Below are positions 43,940-54,465 of a DNA stretch of 64,000 nucleotides, piece after piece (within the stretch, counting starts at the first letter, position 1; each line of letters starts with the position of its first letter). Source of the DNA: Arthrobacter luteolus NBRC 107841 (GTDB lineage Bacteria > Actinomycetota > Actinomycetes > Actinomycetales > Micrococcaceae); contig NZ_BCQM01000001.1 in NCBI RefSeq assembly GCF_001552075.1, forward strand, positions 620,001-684,000. Direction: 5' to 3'. The notes under the pieces are model-generated. The model did no database searches. It saw nothing but the letters and a program-made list of their open reading frames with translations, and was not told where the DNA came from. Position numbers and translations under genes: made by a program.

Positions 43940-44656
43940 TCAGCGGAGCAGTCTCGCCTGGGCGTCCGTAGCCAGGGCGGAAACCTGGGCCCGCTGTGCG
44001 TGGTAAGCCAGGATCTGCAGCTCCGTTGCCATGTCGACTTTTCGGATCTGCACTTCCGCGGGAGCCTGCAGGACCACGGGGGCGAAGCTCAGGATGCTCG
44101 TGATTCCGGCATCCACCAGCCGGTCGCACATCCCCTGAGCTGCTTCCGCAGGCACAGCCAGCACGGCCATGTTGGCCCGGGTTTTTTCCAGGATGCTTTC
44201 CATCGCCTCGACCGGACTGATCCGAAGCCAGCCGACCTCCTGGCCGACTGCCATCTGGTCCGCGTCGAACAGCGCCACCACTTCAAAGCCGCGGGAACCG
44301 AATCCGGGATATCCGGCAAGTGCACGGCCCAGATGTCCGGCCCCCACAATTGCCACGCGCCAGTCCAGCGTCAGGCCCAGGGCCGCGGAAATCTGCCCGC
44401 TCAGGTAGGGAACGTCGTAGCCTACGCCGCGGGTGCCGTAGGAGCCGAGATACGAAAGGTCTTTGCGCAGTTTGGGGGAATTGACCCCGGCGGCCTCGGC
44501 CAGTTCCTCGGAGGAGACCCGTTCGATCCCCTCCGTCAGCATGGTGCCCAGCACCCTGAGGTAGACCGTCAGCCGGGCAAGGGAAGCAGGTGGGATGTGC
44601 CGCCCGTGGCCAGATGCCGCCGGGCTGACCAGGTCTCGTTCATCCGGGATACTCAC
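43940..44656 (-). CDS. rex: Redox-sensing transcriptional repressor Rex
   Basis: Protein of 238 residues that senses the NADH/NAD ratio. Winged-helix domain at about 20-85 (IPPASLARLTVYLRVLGTMLTEGIERVSSEELAEAAGVNSPKLRKDLSYLGSYGTRGVGYDV), Rossmann domain from about 95 with VAIVGAGHLGRALAGYPGF, and C-terminal domain-swapped helix. Forms a group with the glutaredoxin-like gene on the same strand. I did not find a clear TTGTGA-N6-TCACAA Rex site in the window. Confidence 0.95.
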   Translation of the reverse strand: MSIPDERDLVSPAASGHGRHIPPASLARLTVYLRVLGTMLTEGIERVSSEELAEAAGVNSPKLRKDLSYLGSYGTRGVGYDVPYLSGQISAALGLTLDWRVAIVGAGHLGRALAGYPGFGSRGFEVVALFDADQMAVGQEVGWLRISPVEAMESILEKTRANMAVLAVPAEAAQGMCDRLVDAGITSILSFAPVVLQAPAEVQIRKVDMATELQILAYHAQRAQVSALATDAQARLLR

Positions 44657-44791
44657 TTCTGCAACTCCGTCATGTCCTCAGCACCGGGTCGGTCCCTGCG
44701 GACCGCCGGCCCGGTAATTTCCCACTCTAGGACCGCGGCCGCTGCCTGACCAAGTGGGTTTTGCCATCCGTGTCCCCCATTCGGCTGCGTA

Positions 44792-45055
44792 TTACGCGGC
44801 CAGCAGGCGCCGGAGCCGCGCCTCATCGATCTGCCAGAAATCACGCTGGACCCCGTCAATCATCAGCACCGGGATCTCCTCCGCAAAGCGGTCCAAAAGA
44901 TCCGGGTCCTGCTCGATTGACCTTTCCTGCCAAGGAATCCCGAGGTCCTGCGAGACCCGTTCAACGACCTGCCTGGCATCTTCGCAGAGGTGGCAGCCGG
45001 GGCGGGTGAGCAGGAGGAGGTCGGGAACCGAGGGGCGGAAGCCGGGATCATTCAT
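44792..45055 (-). CDS. Glutaredoxin-like thiol protein
   Basis: Protein of 87 residues with a redox motif CHLC (residues 21-24 in LTRPGCHLCEDARQVV) and cis-Pro segment EEIPVLMIDG. It belongs to the DUF836/glutaredoxin-2-like group. ATG follows TATCTT by 7 bases, so probably leaderless. It lies 135 bases ahead of rex and divergent from a HAD phosphatase, a recurring actinobacterial arrangement. Confidence 0.87.
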   Translation of the reverse strand: MNDPGFRPSVPDLLLLTRPGCHLCEDARQVVERVSQDLGIPWQERSIEQDPDLLDRFAEEIPVLMIDGVQRDFWQIDEARLRRLLAA

Positions 45056-45122
45056 GACATCAAAGATAGTCCCCTGCGCGGCACGTCGGCGCGGGGCTTG
45101 TGTTTTTCAGTAGACTCAATGC

Positions 45123-45935
45123 ATGCCCCGATCCCGTGCCATCCGAGCCGCTGATTCACCGGCCGCGGCAGGGACCCCGGGAGAAGCAGCGTTTTTCGAC
45201 GTCGACAACACCCTGATGCGCGGCGCCAGCCTGTTCCATGTGGCGCGGAAAATGTACCAGCGCAGGGTCTTCACCATCCGTGAAGCGGCCGGCTTCGCCG
45301 CCAAGCAGCTGCGGTTTATGCTCCAGGGCGAGAACCTGAAAGACGTCCACAGCGTGCGTGATGCCGCACTGGCCTTCGCGACTGGGCTCGCCGCCGAGGA
45401 CGTGCGGACGCTGGGCGAAGAAGTCTACGACGAGATGATCGTTTCCAAGATCTGGCCTGGAACCAGGGCCCTGACCGAGCAGCATATGAAGGCCGGGCGC
45501 CCGGTCTGGCTGGTGACCGGAACTCCCGTGGAGGTGGCGTCGGTGATCGCGAGCCGGCTGTCCCTGACCGGGGCCCTGGGCACGGTCAGCGAAGTAACCG
45601 ACGGCCTCTACACCGGGCGGCTGGTTGGCGAGTTCCTGCACGGTCCGGCCAAGGCCGAGGGCGTCCGGGTCCTGGCCAAGCAGGAGGGGCTGGACCTCTC
45701 CCGCTGCTGGGCCTACAGCGATTCCTTCAACGACGTTCCGCTGCTGACCCTTGTTGGCCATCCGGTAGCCATCAATCCCGATGCCCGCCTGCGCCGGCAC
45801 GCCCGGGAACACAACTGGCCGGTCTACGATTTCCGGTCGGGCCGCCGGGCCGCGACGTTCGGGCTCAAGACCGCATCCGTGGCCGGGGCTGCCTACGGAC
45901 TGTGGCGCGGCTTCTCCTGGGTCCGCTCCCGCTGA
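45123..45935 (+). CDS. HAD-IB family phosphatase (SerB-like)
   Basis: Protein of 270 residues. Motif I FFDVDNTLM (nucleophile Asp about 24), motif II LVTGTP, motif III Lys (HGPAKAEGV) and motif IV SDSFNDVPLL. The insert and the C-terminal WPVYDFRSGRR match the HAD-IB subgroup that includes phosphoserine phosphatase and lysophospholipid phosphatases. A basic C-terminus may touch the membrane. TAGACT is 6 bases before the ATG, hence likely leaderless. Confidence 0.88.
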   Translation: MPRSRAIRAADSPAAAGTPGEAAFFDVDNTLMRGASLFHVARKMYQRRVFTIREAAGFAAKQLRFMLQGENLKDVHSVRDAALAFATGLAAEDVRTLGEEVYDEMIVSKIWPGTRALTEQHMKAGRPVWLVTGTPVEVASVIASRLSLTGALGTVSEVTDGLYTGRLVGEFLHGPAKAEGVRVLAKQEGLDLSRCWAYSDSFNDVPLLTLVGHPVAINPDARLRRHAREHNWPVYDFRSGRRAATFGLKTASVAGAAYGLWRGFSWVRSR

Positions 45936-46045
45936 CACCCTGCGCGCAGCACCCGGAGCACCAGGCATTAGGCACTGCGCTGAAGGTACTCCGCCGAACG
46001 TCCTGCGCTGAACGTCCTGCGCTGAAGCAGCGGCGTTAAAAAGCT

Positions 46046-46080
46046 GAAGCCCGCCTAATCCTTATCGGACGGCGGGCTTC
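46046..46080 (-). terminator. Terminator of the bS22 gene
   Basis: GAAGCCCGCC (46046-46055) pairs with GGCGGGCTTC (46071-46080). On the minus strand this follows the bS22 stop by 18 bases. The stretch 45936-46040 also has a repeated CGTCCTGCGCTGAA motif but no gene. Confidence 0.7.
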
Positions 46081-46098
46081 TGCGGCACTAAGAAGAAT

Positions 46099-46197
46099 CT
46101 ACTTCTTATTACGGCGCTGGTGGCGGGTCTTGCGAAGCAGCTTGCGGTGCTTCTTCTTGGCCATACGCTTGCGGCGCTTCTTAATAACTGAACCCAC
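46099..46197 (-). CDS. Small ribosomal protein bS22 (AURKAIP1/COX24 domain)
   Basis: Very small gene of 32 codons starting at a GTG with GAGG about 5 bases upstream. The product begins MGSVIKKRRKRMAKKKHRK and ends RHQRRNKK, almost all Lys and Arg. This matches the actinobacterial 30S subunit protein bS22, a component seen in mycobacterial ribosomes. Its terminator follows. The same-strand gene upstream is a BldC-like regulator. Confidence 0.9.
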   Translation of the reverse strand: MGSVIKKRRKRMAKKKHRKLLRKTRHQRRNKK

Positions 46198-46381
46198 AGA
46201 GTCCTCACAAACTGAAATAGGAGCCATGCCGGTCCCGGGGGCCTGAGGCCTAATGGCCCGTGCAGCTTCGGTTCCGGCAGATACTAGCCATGATTGAAAC
46301 GTTCCTTAACAGGGTACCGCCTTCACGCTGCCTTTCCGGACAGCGTCAGGGCGTACCCGCGGCCGGTTACGGCCGGCCGGC

Positions 46382-46594
46382 TCAGGCCGTACCGGACTGA
46401 CGGTCGATCACGGCGTTGCGCAGAACCTGCTGCACCGCAGATTCCGGAACGCGGTAAGACCGTCCGAAGCGGACTGCCGGAAGTTCTCCGGAATGCACCA
46501 GCCGGTAAACGGTCATCTTGGATACACGCATGACATCCGCGACCTCTGACACCGTCAGAAACCGCACGTCCGAGAAATTGCTCTCGTCTGCCAT
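46382..46594 (-). CDS. BldC-like MerR-type DNA-binding protein
   Basis: Protein of 70 residues, one winged HTH: FLTVSEVADVMRVSKMTVYRLVHSGELPAVRFGRSYRVPESAVQQVL (about 12-58). Annotated elsewhere as excisionase-type or BldC family. BldC controls development and stress genes in Streptomyces; role in non-filamentous actinobacteria is not settled. There is no phage context, so excisionase function is unlikely. The 239 bases between it and the DAHP synthase stop contain no gene I can support. Confidence 0.87.
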   Translation of the reverse strand: MADESNFSDVRFLTVSEVADVMRVSKMTVYRLVHSGELPAVRFGRSYRVPESAVQQVLRNAVIDRQSGTA

Positions 46595-46833
46595 TGATCT
46601 ATTGTTCCTTCCGCAACCTGCGCCTGATACAACTACGGCACGGAACTCCGCGGCATGCGGCGTTCCTCAAATCCGTTCGTCCAACAGCCCGCGGCGTGTC
46701 GCCTTGATGACCATCTCGTGACCGTCTAGCACACCACTCTAGTGGCTAAAGTAACCATAGTGGAAGTTTTTCCCGGTTATTGGGCTCTTTATGAGCCACT
46801 GCGTCCCCGTTTGGTGCGGACCCGGCCGGAGCC

Positions 46834-47943
46834 TCAGGCCGCGTCACCACGTGCGGCGCGGCGGCGGCGGGCAGCAGCGGCCAGAACCGCCAGTATTCCG
46901 GCCGAAGTGTCCCAGTCCATGCACGCATCCGTGATGCTCTGCCCGTAGGTGAGCGGACCGGGATTGGTGCTGTCGTGGGACTGTGCTCCGCCCACCAGGA
47001 AGCTCTCCAGCATCACGCCGGAGATGAGCTGCGCGGTCTCCGTCCCCGATTCGAGCTGGGCAGCCAGTTCCAGCGCCACCTGGGCCTGACGGCGGTGGTC
47101 CTTTCCGCTGTTGGCGTGGCTGGCGTCCACAATGAGGCGGGGGTTCAAGCCCTTGGCCGCCAGCGACTGGGAAGCGGCCGCGACGTGGCCGGCGTCGTAG
47201 TTCGGTCCTGAACTGCCGCCGCGGAGAATCAGGTGCGTGTCCGGATTTCCGGAGGTTCCCACCATTGAAGCCCGGCCCTCGCCGTCGATACCCAGGAAAG
47301 ACTGCGGCGCGGATGCGGCGGCGCAGGCGTCGAGGGCGATCTGCAGCGAGCCGTCCGTACCGTTCTTGAAGCCCACCGGCATGGACAGTCCGGAAACCAG
47401 CTGACGGTGGACCTGGCTTTCCGTGGTCCGGGCACCGATGGCTCCCCAGCTCACCAGGTCAGCGACGTACTGCGGGCTGATGGGTTCCAGGAATTCTGTG
47501 GCGACCGGCAAACCCAGTTCTCCGGCCGCAATCAGGAAACGCCGTGCGGCGAACAGGCCGCCGGCGATGTCGTGGCTGCCGTCAAGGTGCGGATCGTTGA
47601 TCAGGCCCTTCCACCCCACGGTGGTACGGGGCTTTTCGAAGTAGGCCCGCAGCACCACCAGCAGATCCTGGTTGTGTTCCTGTGCGGCCGCGGCGAGACG
47701 CCGGGCGTAGTCCAGCCCGGCCTCCGGATCGTGGATCGAGCACGGCCCCACAATAACGAGCAGCCGGTCGTCGACGCCGTCGAGCACCGCCCGGATCGCG
47801 TCGCGGCTGCTGCTGACGGTGGAGGCAAGTTCCTCTGAGAGCGGCAGTTCCGCCATGAGGCCGGCAGGTGCAGGCAGTGGGCGGAATTCGCTGACGCGCA
47901 GGTCCGAAGTGGTTTTTGAGTGCTGCGTGGTGGTGAGGTTCAT
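46834..47943 (-). CDS. aroG: 3-deoxy-7-phosphoheptulonate (DAHP) synthase, type I
   Basis: Enzyme of 369 residues joining phosphoenolpyruvate and erythrose-4-phosphate, the first step of the shikimate pathway. Family marks: VIVGPCSIHDPEAGLDYA (about 69-86), RAYFEKPRTTVGWKG, GARTTESQVHRQL and DASHANSGKDHRRQ. I start at the ATG at 47943 (CGGGACC just upstream); the frame is open to 48012. An 18-codon aromatic-rich leader peptide and hairpins lie between its promoter and the start, suggesting attenuation by aromatic amino acids. Confidence 0.93.
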   Translation of the reverse strand: MNLTTTQHSKTTSDLRVSEFRPLPAPAGLMAELPLSEELASTVSSSRDAIRAVLDGVDDRLLVIVGPCSIHDPEAGLDYARRLAAAAQEHNQDLLVVLRAYFEKPRTTVGWKGLINDPHLDGSHDIAGGLFAARRFLIAAGELGLPVATEFLEPISPQYVADLVSWGAIGARTTESQVHRQLVSGLSMPVGFKNGTDGSLQIALDACAAASAPQSFLGIDGEGRASMVGTSGNPDTHLILRGGSSGPNYDAGHVAAASQSLAAKGLNPRLIVDASHANSGKDHRRQAQVALELAAQLESGTETAQLISGVMLESFLVGGAQSHDSTNPGPLTYGQSITDACMDWDTSAGILAVLAAAARRRRAARGDAA

Positions 47944-47965
47944 GGTCCCGTTATCCGTGTGTGAG

Positions 47966-48087
47966 CCGGCGGGAGTAGTCTTCAGAACCCCGCCGGATAT
48001 GGCGAAGGGCAAGGGATGGATCCCCTGCCCTGTTGGCTCTGAAGGTTGGCGTCAGCGAATTATCGCGCGGGCTCCTCCAGAGCCAAC
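47966..48087 (-). promoter_or_regulatory. Hairpins of a probable aroG attenuator
   Basis: In order of transcription: GTTGGCTCTG (48078-48087, inside the leader peptide) can pair with CAGAGCCAAC (48032-48041). An 11-bp stem with one G-T pair lies at 48006-48031 (loop TCCA). CCGGCGGG/CCCGCCGG closes 47966-47996, near the aroG ribosome binding site. A shorter GGCTC/GAGCC hairpin inside the leader peptide competes with the first. None has a strong T-run, so the mechanism (transcription or translation) is open. Confidence 0.6.
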
Positions 48088-48116
48088 GAAAAATACGCAT
48101 ACCAACGGTTAGTCAT
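48060..48116 (-). CDS. Aromatic-rich leader peptide of the aroG operon
   Basis: Peptide of 18 residues, MTNRWYAYFSLALEEPAR. Trp5, Tyr6, Tyr8 and Phe9 are clustered, as expected if ribosomes stall when charged aromatic tRNAs are scarce. The ATG stands 6 bases after the -10 of the promoter, so it should be the first codon of a leaderless mRNA, a pattern known for actinobacterial leader peptides. Its stop lies 116 bases before aroG. Corynebacterium is known to have an attenuator peptide before a DAHP synthase; homology of this one is inference. Confidence 0.72.
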   Translation of the reverse strand: MTNRWYAYFSLALEEPAR

Positions 48117-48122
48117 GTTTAG

Positions 48123-48151
48123 ACCGTAGGCCCACGACCGGCGCATGGCAA
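48123..48151 (-). promoter_or_regulatory. Predicted promoter of leader peptide and aroG
   Basis: On the minus strand, TTGCCA (48146-48151), exactly 17 bases, TACGGT (48123-48128), then CTAAAC and the leader ATG. Confidence 0.65.
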
Positions 48152-48239
48152 GTTGGGTGCTTTCCATGACCTTTATGACGCCGCGGACGCCGTCCCCGGG
48201 CCTTGGCCGGCGACGCATAACGACGCACGGCGCTGGCCC

Positions 48240-48292
48240 GTTGCACCAGGGTGCAACCTGCCTTGTCACAGGCCCGGGCGCGTCCGTAGGCT
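48240..48292 (+). promoter_or_regulatory. Predicted lldD promoter with upstream palindrome
   Basis: An 18-bp perfect palindrome GTTGCACCAGGGTGCAAC (48240-48257) stands 5 bases before a -35 TTGTCA (48263-48268), an 18-bp spacer and TAGGCT (48287-48292). The palindrome is a candidate operator for a dimeric regulator; no regulator gene adjoins it. Confidence 0.55.
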
Positions 48293-48334
48293 CGAAGCAC
48301 AGAGCAGCATGCTTCGAAAGGCAGTGTTATTCCC

Positions 48335-49609
48335 TTGACTTCCAAACCCCCGGCCCTGACCCGCCGGTTCCCCCGCGTCCATGACCTTGCACCGTTGATG
48401 CAGTTCAAAAAACCGCAGGTGGGACCGGCGGCGAAACTGAAACGGGCCAGTACGGTCTGGGACCTGCGGGACCTGGCCAAGCGGCGCACCCCGAAGGCAG
48501 CCTTCGACTACACAGACGGCGCTGCCGAGGCGGAAATCACCCTCCGCAGGGCCCGGGAAGCCTTCGAGAACCTGGAGTTCCGCCCCGGGGTCCTGCGCAA
48601 CGTCGCGTCCGTGGATCTCTCCACCAGCGTGCTGGGGCGGGAGTCTGCCCTGCCCTTCGGAATCGCGCCCACGGGATTCACGCGGATGATGCAGTCCGAA
48701 GGTGAATATGCCGGTTCCCAGGCCGCGGAAGCCGCAGGGATCCCCTACACGCTCTCCACCATGGGAACCGCCTCCATCGAAGACGTGGCCGGCGCAGCGC
48801 CGAACGGGCGGAACTGGTTCCAGCTCTATCTGTGGACGGACCGGGACAAGTCCCTGGAACTGATCAACCGTGCCGCCGCCGCCGGGTTCGACACCCTGAT
48901 GGTCACGGTGGACACCGCCGTTGCCGGCGAGCGGCTGCGGGACGTCCGCAACGGCATGACAATTCCCCCGGCACTGACGGTCCGGACAGTACTGGATGCC
49001 TCCTACCGGCCCGCATGGTGGTTCAACTTCCTCACGCACGAACCGCTGTCCTTCGCCACGCTCAACCGGTACTCCGGAACCGTGGCCGATCTGATCAATT
49101 CCATGTTCGATCCCACGCTGACCTTCGATGACCTCGACTGGCTGCGCCGGGTCTGGAAGGGGAACCTGGTGGTGAAGGGCATCCAGACCGTCGAGGACGC
49201 CCGCCGGGCAGTGGACCACGGCGCAGACGGAATCGTCCTGTCCAACCACGGCGGCCGGCAGCTGGACCGGGCGCCGATCCCGCTCCATCTGCTTCCCGCG
49301 GTAGCTGCCGAGCTCAAGGGAAAAACCAGCATCATCCTGGACACAGGCATTATGAGCGGCGGGGATATTGTGGCCGCTCTGGCACTGGGAGCGGACTTTA
49401 CGCTGATTGGCCGGGCCTACCTGTACGGGCTGATGGCCGGCGGCCGGGCGGGCGTGGACCGGAGCATCCAGATCCTCGCCTCCCAGGCAGCGCGGACCAT
49501 GGCACTGATGGGCGTGGACCGGGTGGCGGACCTGACCCCGGACCATGTCCGGCTGCTCTCCGCCTACTCCCCGGTGGCCGCTGCGGCCCAGCGCCCGGTC
49601 CTGCGTTAG
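48335..49609 (+). CDS. lldD: FMN-dependent alpha-hydroxy-acid (L-lactate) dehydrogenase
   Basis: TIM-barrel flavoprotein of 424 residues. Signature [12 protein letters not shown] with catalytic His (near 306), the N-terminal [11 protein letters not shown], the substrate Tyr region [10 protein letters not shown] and the FMN-phosphate loop [30 protein letters not shown]. Oxidises L-lactate (or a related 2-hydroxy acid) and feeds electrons to the quinone pool. TTG start at 48335; GAAAGGCAG upstream is at a long spacing, so the exact start is uncertain. Specificity for lactate is from family only. Confidence 0.88.
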   Translation: MTSKPPALTRRFPRVHDLAPLMQFKKPQVGPAAKLKRASTVWDLRDLAKRRTPKAAFDYTDGAAEAEITLRRAREAFENLEFRPGVLRNVASVDLSTSVLGRESALPFGIAPTGFTRMMQSEGEYAGSQAAEAAGIPYTLSTMGTASIEDVAGAAPNGRNWFQLYLWTDRDKSLELINRAAAAGFDTLMVTVDTAVAGERLRDVRNGMTIPPALTVRTVLDASYRPAWWFNFLTHEPLSFATLNRYSGTVADLINSMFDPTLTFDDLDWLRRVWKGNLVVKGIQTVEDARRAVDHGADGIVLSNHGGRQLDRAPIPLHLLPAVAAELKGKTSIILDTGIMSGGDIVAALALGADFTLIGRAYLYGLMAGGRAGVDRSIQILASQAARTMALMGVDRVADLTPDHVRLLSAYSPVAAAAQRPVLR

Positions 49610-49647
49610 GGCCGGCCTCGCTGAGGGCTAAGCGCAGATAAGCAAAA

Positions 49648-49684
49648 GGCCCGGCACCGGCGCCCTGGAACGGGCTGCCGGGCC
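49648..49684. terminator. Hairpin between lldD and gdhA
   Basis: GGCCCGGCA (49648-49656) pairs with TGCCGGGCC (49676-49684). It sits between convergent genes, preceded on the plus strand by AAAA. Confidence 0.65.
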
Positions 49685-49708
49685 GGGCCCTGCCGGTGAA
49701 GTCCGGGG

Positions 49709-51696
<1,988 letters not shown>

Positions 51697-51738
51697 TACC
51701 TTAGCTGCATATATTCGGCTGTTTACTCACCGGGCCTG

Positions 51739-52947
51739 TCAGTCGAACCAGGGGTCCAGACCGTGCAGCGGGAAAACTTCCTTACGGGTAGCCATGACCG
51801 TCCGGTCAATCTCGTCGTTGGGGTCGTAGCCGACCTCCCAGGAGCGCCACCATACGTCCACACCGTCGCCCATGACCGCTGGGGTGTCGATGCCGTGCCG
51901 CTCACGGACATAGTCCCGCCAGCTGCGCGGCACCGGCGTCGTGACCGGCATGCGGGTATTCGCCGCCACCGCGAGCAGGAGGCTCCAGGACCGCGGAACG
52001 ACGCTGGCCACGTTATACCCGCCGCCTCCGGTAGCCACCCACCGGCCCTCGCAGAACTGATCCGCCAGGCCGGAGATGCTGAGGGCAGCCTGCCGCTGCG
52101 TGTCCACGGACAGGCGGAGGTTGGAGAGCGGATCATCCCGGTGTCCGTCACAGCCGTGCTGGCTGATGATCACCTGTGGCGCGAACGCCCCGGTGAGCTG
52201 GGGGACGACGGCGTGGAAGGCCCGCAGCCAGCCGGCGTCGGAGGTGCGCGGCGGCAGCGCGACGTTCACGGCCGTGCCCGCGGCATCCGGTCCGCCGGAT
52301 TCGTTCGCAAAACCGGTTCCGGGGAAAAGCGTCAGCCCTGTTTCGTGCAGCGAAATTGTCATGACCCGTGGATCGTTCCAGAAAATCGACTGGGTGCCGT
52401 CTCCGTGATGCGCGTCGACGTCGATGTACAGGACCCGGGAGTAGCCCGCTTCCAGGAACCGCGCGACGGCGGCAGCGGCGTCGTTGTAGATGCAGAAACC
52501 TGAGGCTTTGCCGGCGGCGGCGTGGTGCATGCCGCCGCTGAAGTTCACGGCGTGCAGGGCCCGGCCGGACAGCACGGCCTCTGCGGCGGCGAGCGAACCG
52601 CCCACCAGCCGGGCACTGGCCTCGTGCATTCCTTCGAAGGCCGGGTCGTCTTCCGTCCCCAGTCCCAGGGCCTCGTTGGATTTGCCGGGATTGCGGCTGA
52701 TTTCCCGCACCGCGGCGATGTAGCCGGGCTCATGCACGGTGGCGAGCTGGGAGTCCTCAGCGACGAACGGCTCCCCCACGCTCACCTGCGGCAGGTCGAA
52801 AATTCCCAGTTCCTTCGCCAGCCTGGCGGTGAGGTCCAGCCGGAGCGGACTCATGGGATGGCTGGCGCCAAAATTATATGCCAGCAGTGACTCGTTCCAC
52901 ACGATATGGGTGGGGATCGCGGGGAGGCTGAGCCCGGTACTCGTCAT
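51739..52947 (-). CDS. acuC: Acetoin utilisation-type deacetylase AcuC
   Basis: Histone-deacetylase-like zinc enzyme of 402 residues. Catalytic residues are seen as GGMHHAAAGKASGFCIYND (double His near 140) and DVDAHHGDGTQSIFW (Asp and His zinc ligands near 175); later GCDGHRDDPL and the Tyr in GGGGYN. In Bacillus, AcuC deacetylates acetyl-CoA synthetase; no acs or acuA gene is near here. The ATG at 52947 follows TAGCCT by 6 bases, so I prefer it to an in-frame start two codons upstream. Confidence 0.92.
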   Translation of the reverse strand: MTSTGLSLPAIPTHIVWNESLLAYNFGASHPMSPLRLDLTARLAKELGIFDLPQVSVGEPFVAEDSQLATVHEPGYIAAVREISRNPGKSNEALGLGTEDDPAFEGMHEASARLVGGSLAAAEAVLSGRALHAVNFSGGMHHAAAGKASGFCIYNDAAAAVARFLEAGYSRVLYIDVDAHHGDGTQSIFWNDPRVMTISLHETGLTLFPGTGFANESGGPDAAGTAVNVALPPRTSDAGWLRAFHAVVPQLTGAFAPQVIISQHGCDGHRDDPLSNLRLSVDTQRQAALSISGLADQFCEGRWVATGGGGYNVASVVPRSWSLLLAVAANTRMPVTTPVPRSWRDYVRERHGIDTPAVMGDGVDVWWRSWEVGYDPNDEIDRTVMATRKEVFPLHGLDPWFD

Positions 52948-53055
52948 GGTCACAGGCTACGCGATCCGGCCTCCGTGCCCCGCACTGCTGCCGGCAAGGT
53001 TAAGTGGTTTACTACTCAGCAGGACCACAGCGCACAGAACTGGATTTTTCGACCC

Positions 53056-54465
53056 ATGGCATCCCAACAGCAGCCTCCGCTGCAGACGCGCCAACGCCGT
53101 CCCCTTGGCTTCGTCGTAGCAGGCCGCGACTTCATTGACGCCGTTGCCAACAGCTCCCCCGCACGTCTGGCACTGATCGTGTTCAGCCTCGTGATTCTGC
53201 TGTTCTCGGCGCTGCTGTCGCTTCCCGCGGCTTCGGCTTCCGGCGAAGTGACCCCGCTGCATGACGCGATGTTCACGGCCGTTTCCGCCGTCTGCGTCAC
53301 CGGCCTGACGGTGGTGTCCACCGCAGCCTACTGGTCCGTGTTCGGGCAGATCCTGATTCTGGTGGCCATCCAGATCGGCGGCCTCGGTATCCTCACCATG
53401 GCCTCACTCCTGGCGCTGGCGGTAAACCGGCGCCTCGGCGTGCGCGGCAAACTCATTGCCCAGGAAGGAATGAACACCGGCCGGCTCGGTGAAGTGGGTT
53501 CGCTGCTGCGGATCGTGGTGAGCACCACCGTGCTGATCGAGCTGGTCCTCGCCGCGGTGCTGGCCCCGCGCTTTATGATGCTTGGCGAGTCCCCGGTCCA
53601 GGCCATCTGGCACGCGGTGTTCTACTCCATTTCCTCGTTCAACAACGCCGGTTTCACCCCGCACTCGGACGGGCTGGTTCCGTATGAAAACGATCTCTGG
53701 ATCCTGGTCCCGCTCATGCTGGGCGTGTTCATCGGCTCCCTGGGCTTCCCGGTCATCATGGTCCTGCTCCAGACGAGGCTGCGTCCCCGGGGATGGAACC
53801 TGCACACCAAGCTGACGCTGGTGGTCTCCTTCATCCTGCTGGGCGCCGGCAGCCTGCTCTGGGCCGCCTTCGAGTGGTTCAACGTGCGGACCATTGCCGG
53901 CATGGACGTTGGTGAAAAGATCCTGCATTCCATTTTCGCGTCCGTGATGATGCGCTCGGGCGGGTTCAGCCTGGTTGACATGGCGGACCAGGACGCCAGC
54001 ACCCTGGTGATCACGGACATGCTGATGTTCGCCGGCGGCGGTTCGGCGTCCACGGCCGGCGGCATCAAGGTCACCACCATCGCTGTGATTTTCCTGGCCA
54101 TCATCGCGGAGGCGCGCGGTGACACGGATGTGCGGGCCTTCGCCCGGAACATCCCCGCCGGAGCCCTCCGGGTCGCGATTTCGGTGGTGATGCTCGGCGC
54201 AACCATGGTCGCCGTCTCCACCCTGGCACTGCTGGTCATCACGGACGAGACCCTGCAGCCGGTACTGTTCGAGGTGATCTCCGCATTCGCTACGGTGGGA
54301 CTAAGCATCGGGCTGAGCCCGGAGCTGCCGCCGGCAGGCAAGTACGTGCTGGCCGCAACCATGTTCGCCGGCCGCGTCGGAACCATCACGCTCGCGGCCG
54401 CGCTCGCCCTGCGGCAACGCAAACCGCTGTACCACTACCCCGAAGAAAGGCCCATCATTGGCTGA
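53056..54465 (+). CDS. ktrB: Potassium transporter channel subunit (KtrB/TrkH family)
   Basis: Membrane protein of 469 residues with four MPM repeats. Pore loops with key Gly: AVSAVCVTGLTVV, SISSFNNAGFTPH, ASVMMRSGGFSLVD and ISAFATVGLSIGL. The start is the ATG at 53056; the frame is open upstream to 52906 but that part is not hydrophobic and has no family similarity. The gating loop GGGSASTAGGIKVTT is present near 330. The regulatory subunit overlaps it by 8 bases. Confidence 0.93.
   Translation: MASQQQPPLQTRQRRPLGFVVAGRDFIDAVANSSPARLALIVFSLVILLFSALLSLPAASASGEVTPLHDAMFTAVSAVCVTGLTVVSTAAYWSVFGQILILVAIQIGGLGILTMASLLALAVNRRLGVRGKLIAQEGMNTGRLGEVGSLLRIVVSTTVLIELVLAAVLAPRFMMLGESPVQAIWHAVFYSISSFNNAGFTPHSDGLVPYENDLWILVPLMLGVFIGSLGFPVIMVLLQTRLRPRGWNLHTKLTLVVSFILLGAGSLLWAAFEWFNVRTIAGMDVGEKILHSIFASVMMRSGGFSLVDMADQDASTLVITDMLMFAGGGSASTAGGIKVTTIAVIFLAIIAEARGDTDVRAFARNIPAGALRVAISVVMLGATMVAVSTLALLVITDETLQPVLFEVISAFATVGLSIGLSPELPPAGKYVLAATMFAGRVGTITLAAALALRQRKPLYHYPEERPIIG

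Noticed and set aside
46382-46594. Excisionase of an integrated element
   Set aside because: The small HTH protein is BldC-like, and no integrase, attachment-site repeat or phage gene is nearby.
46742-46948. Possible 68-residue plus-strand gene near the aroG 3' end
   Set aside because: Second half is antisense to aroG and Arg/Ala-rich; no ribosome binding site or family.
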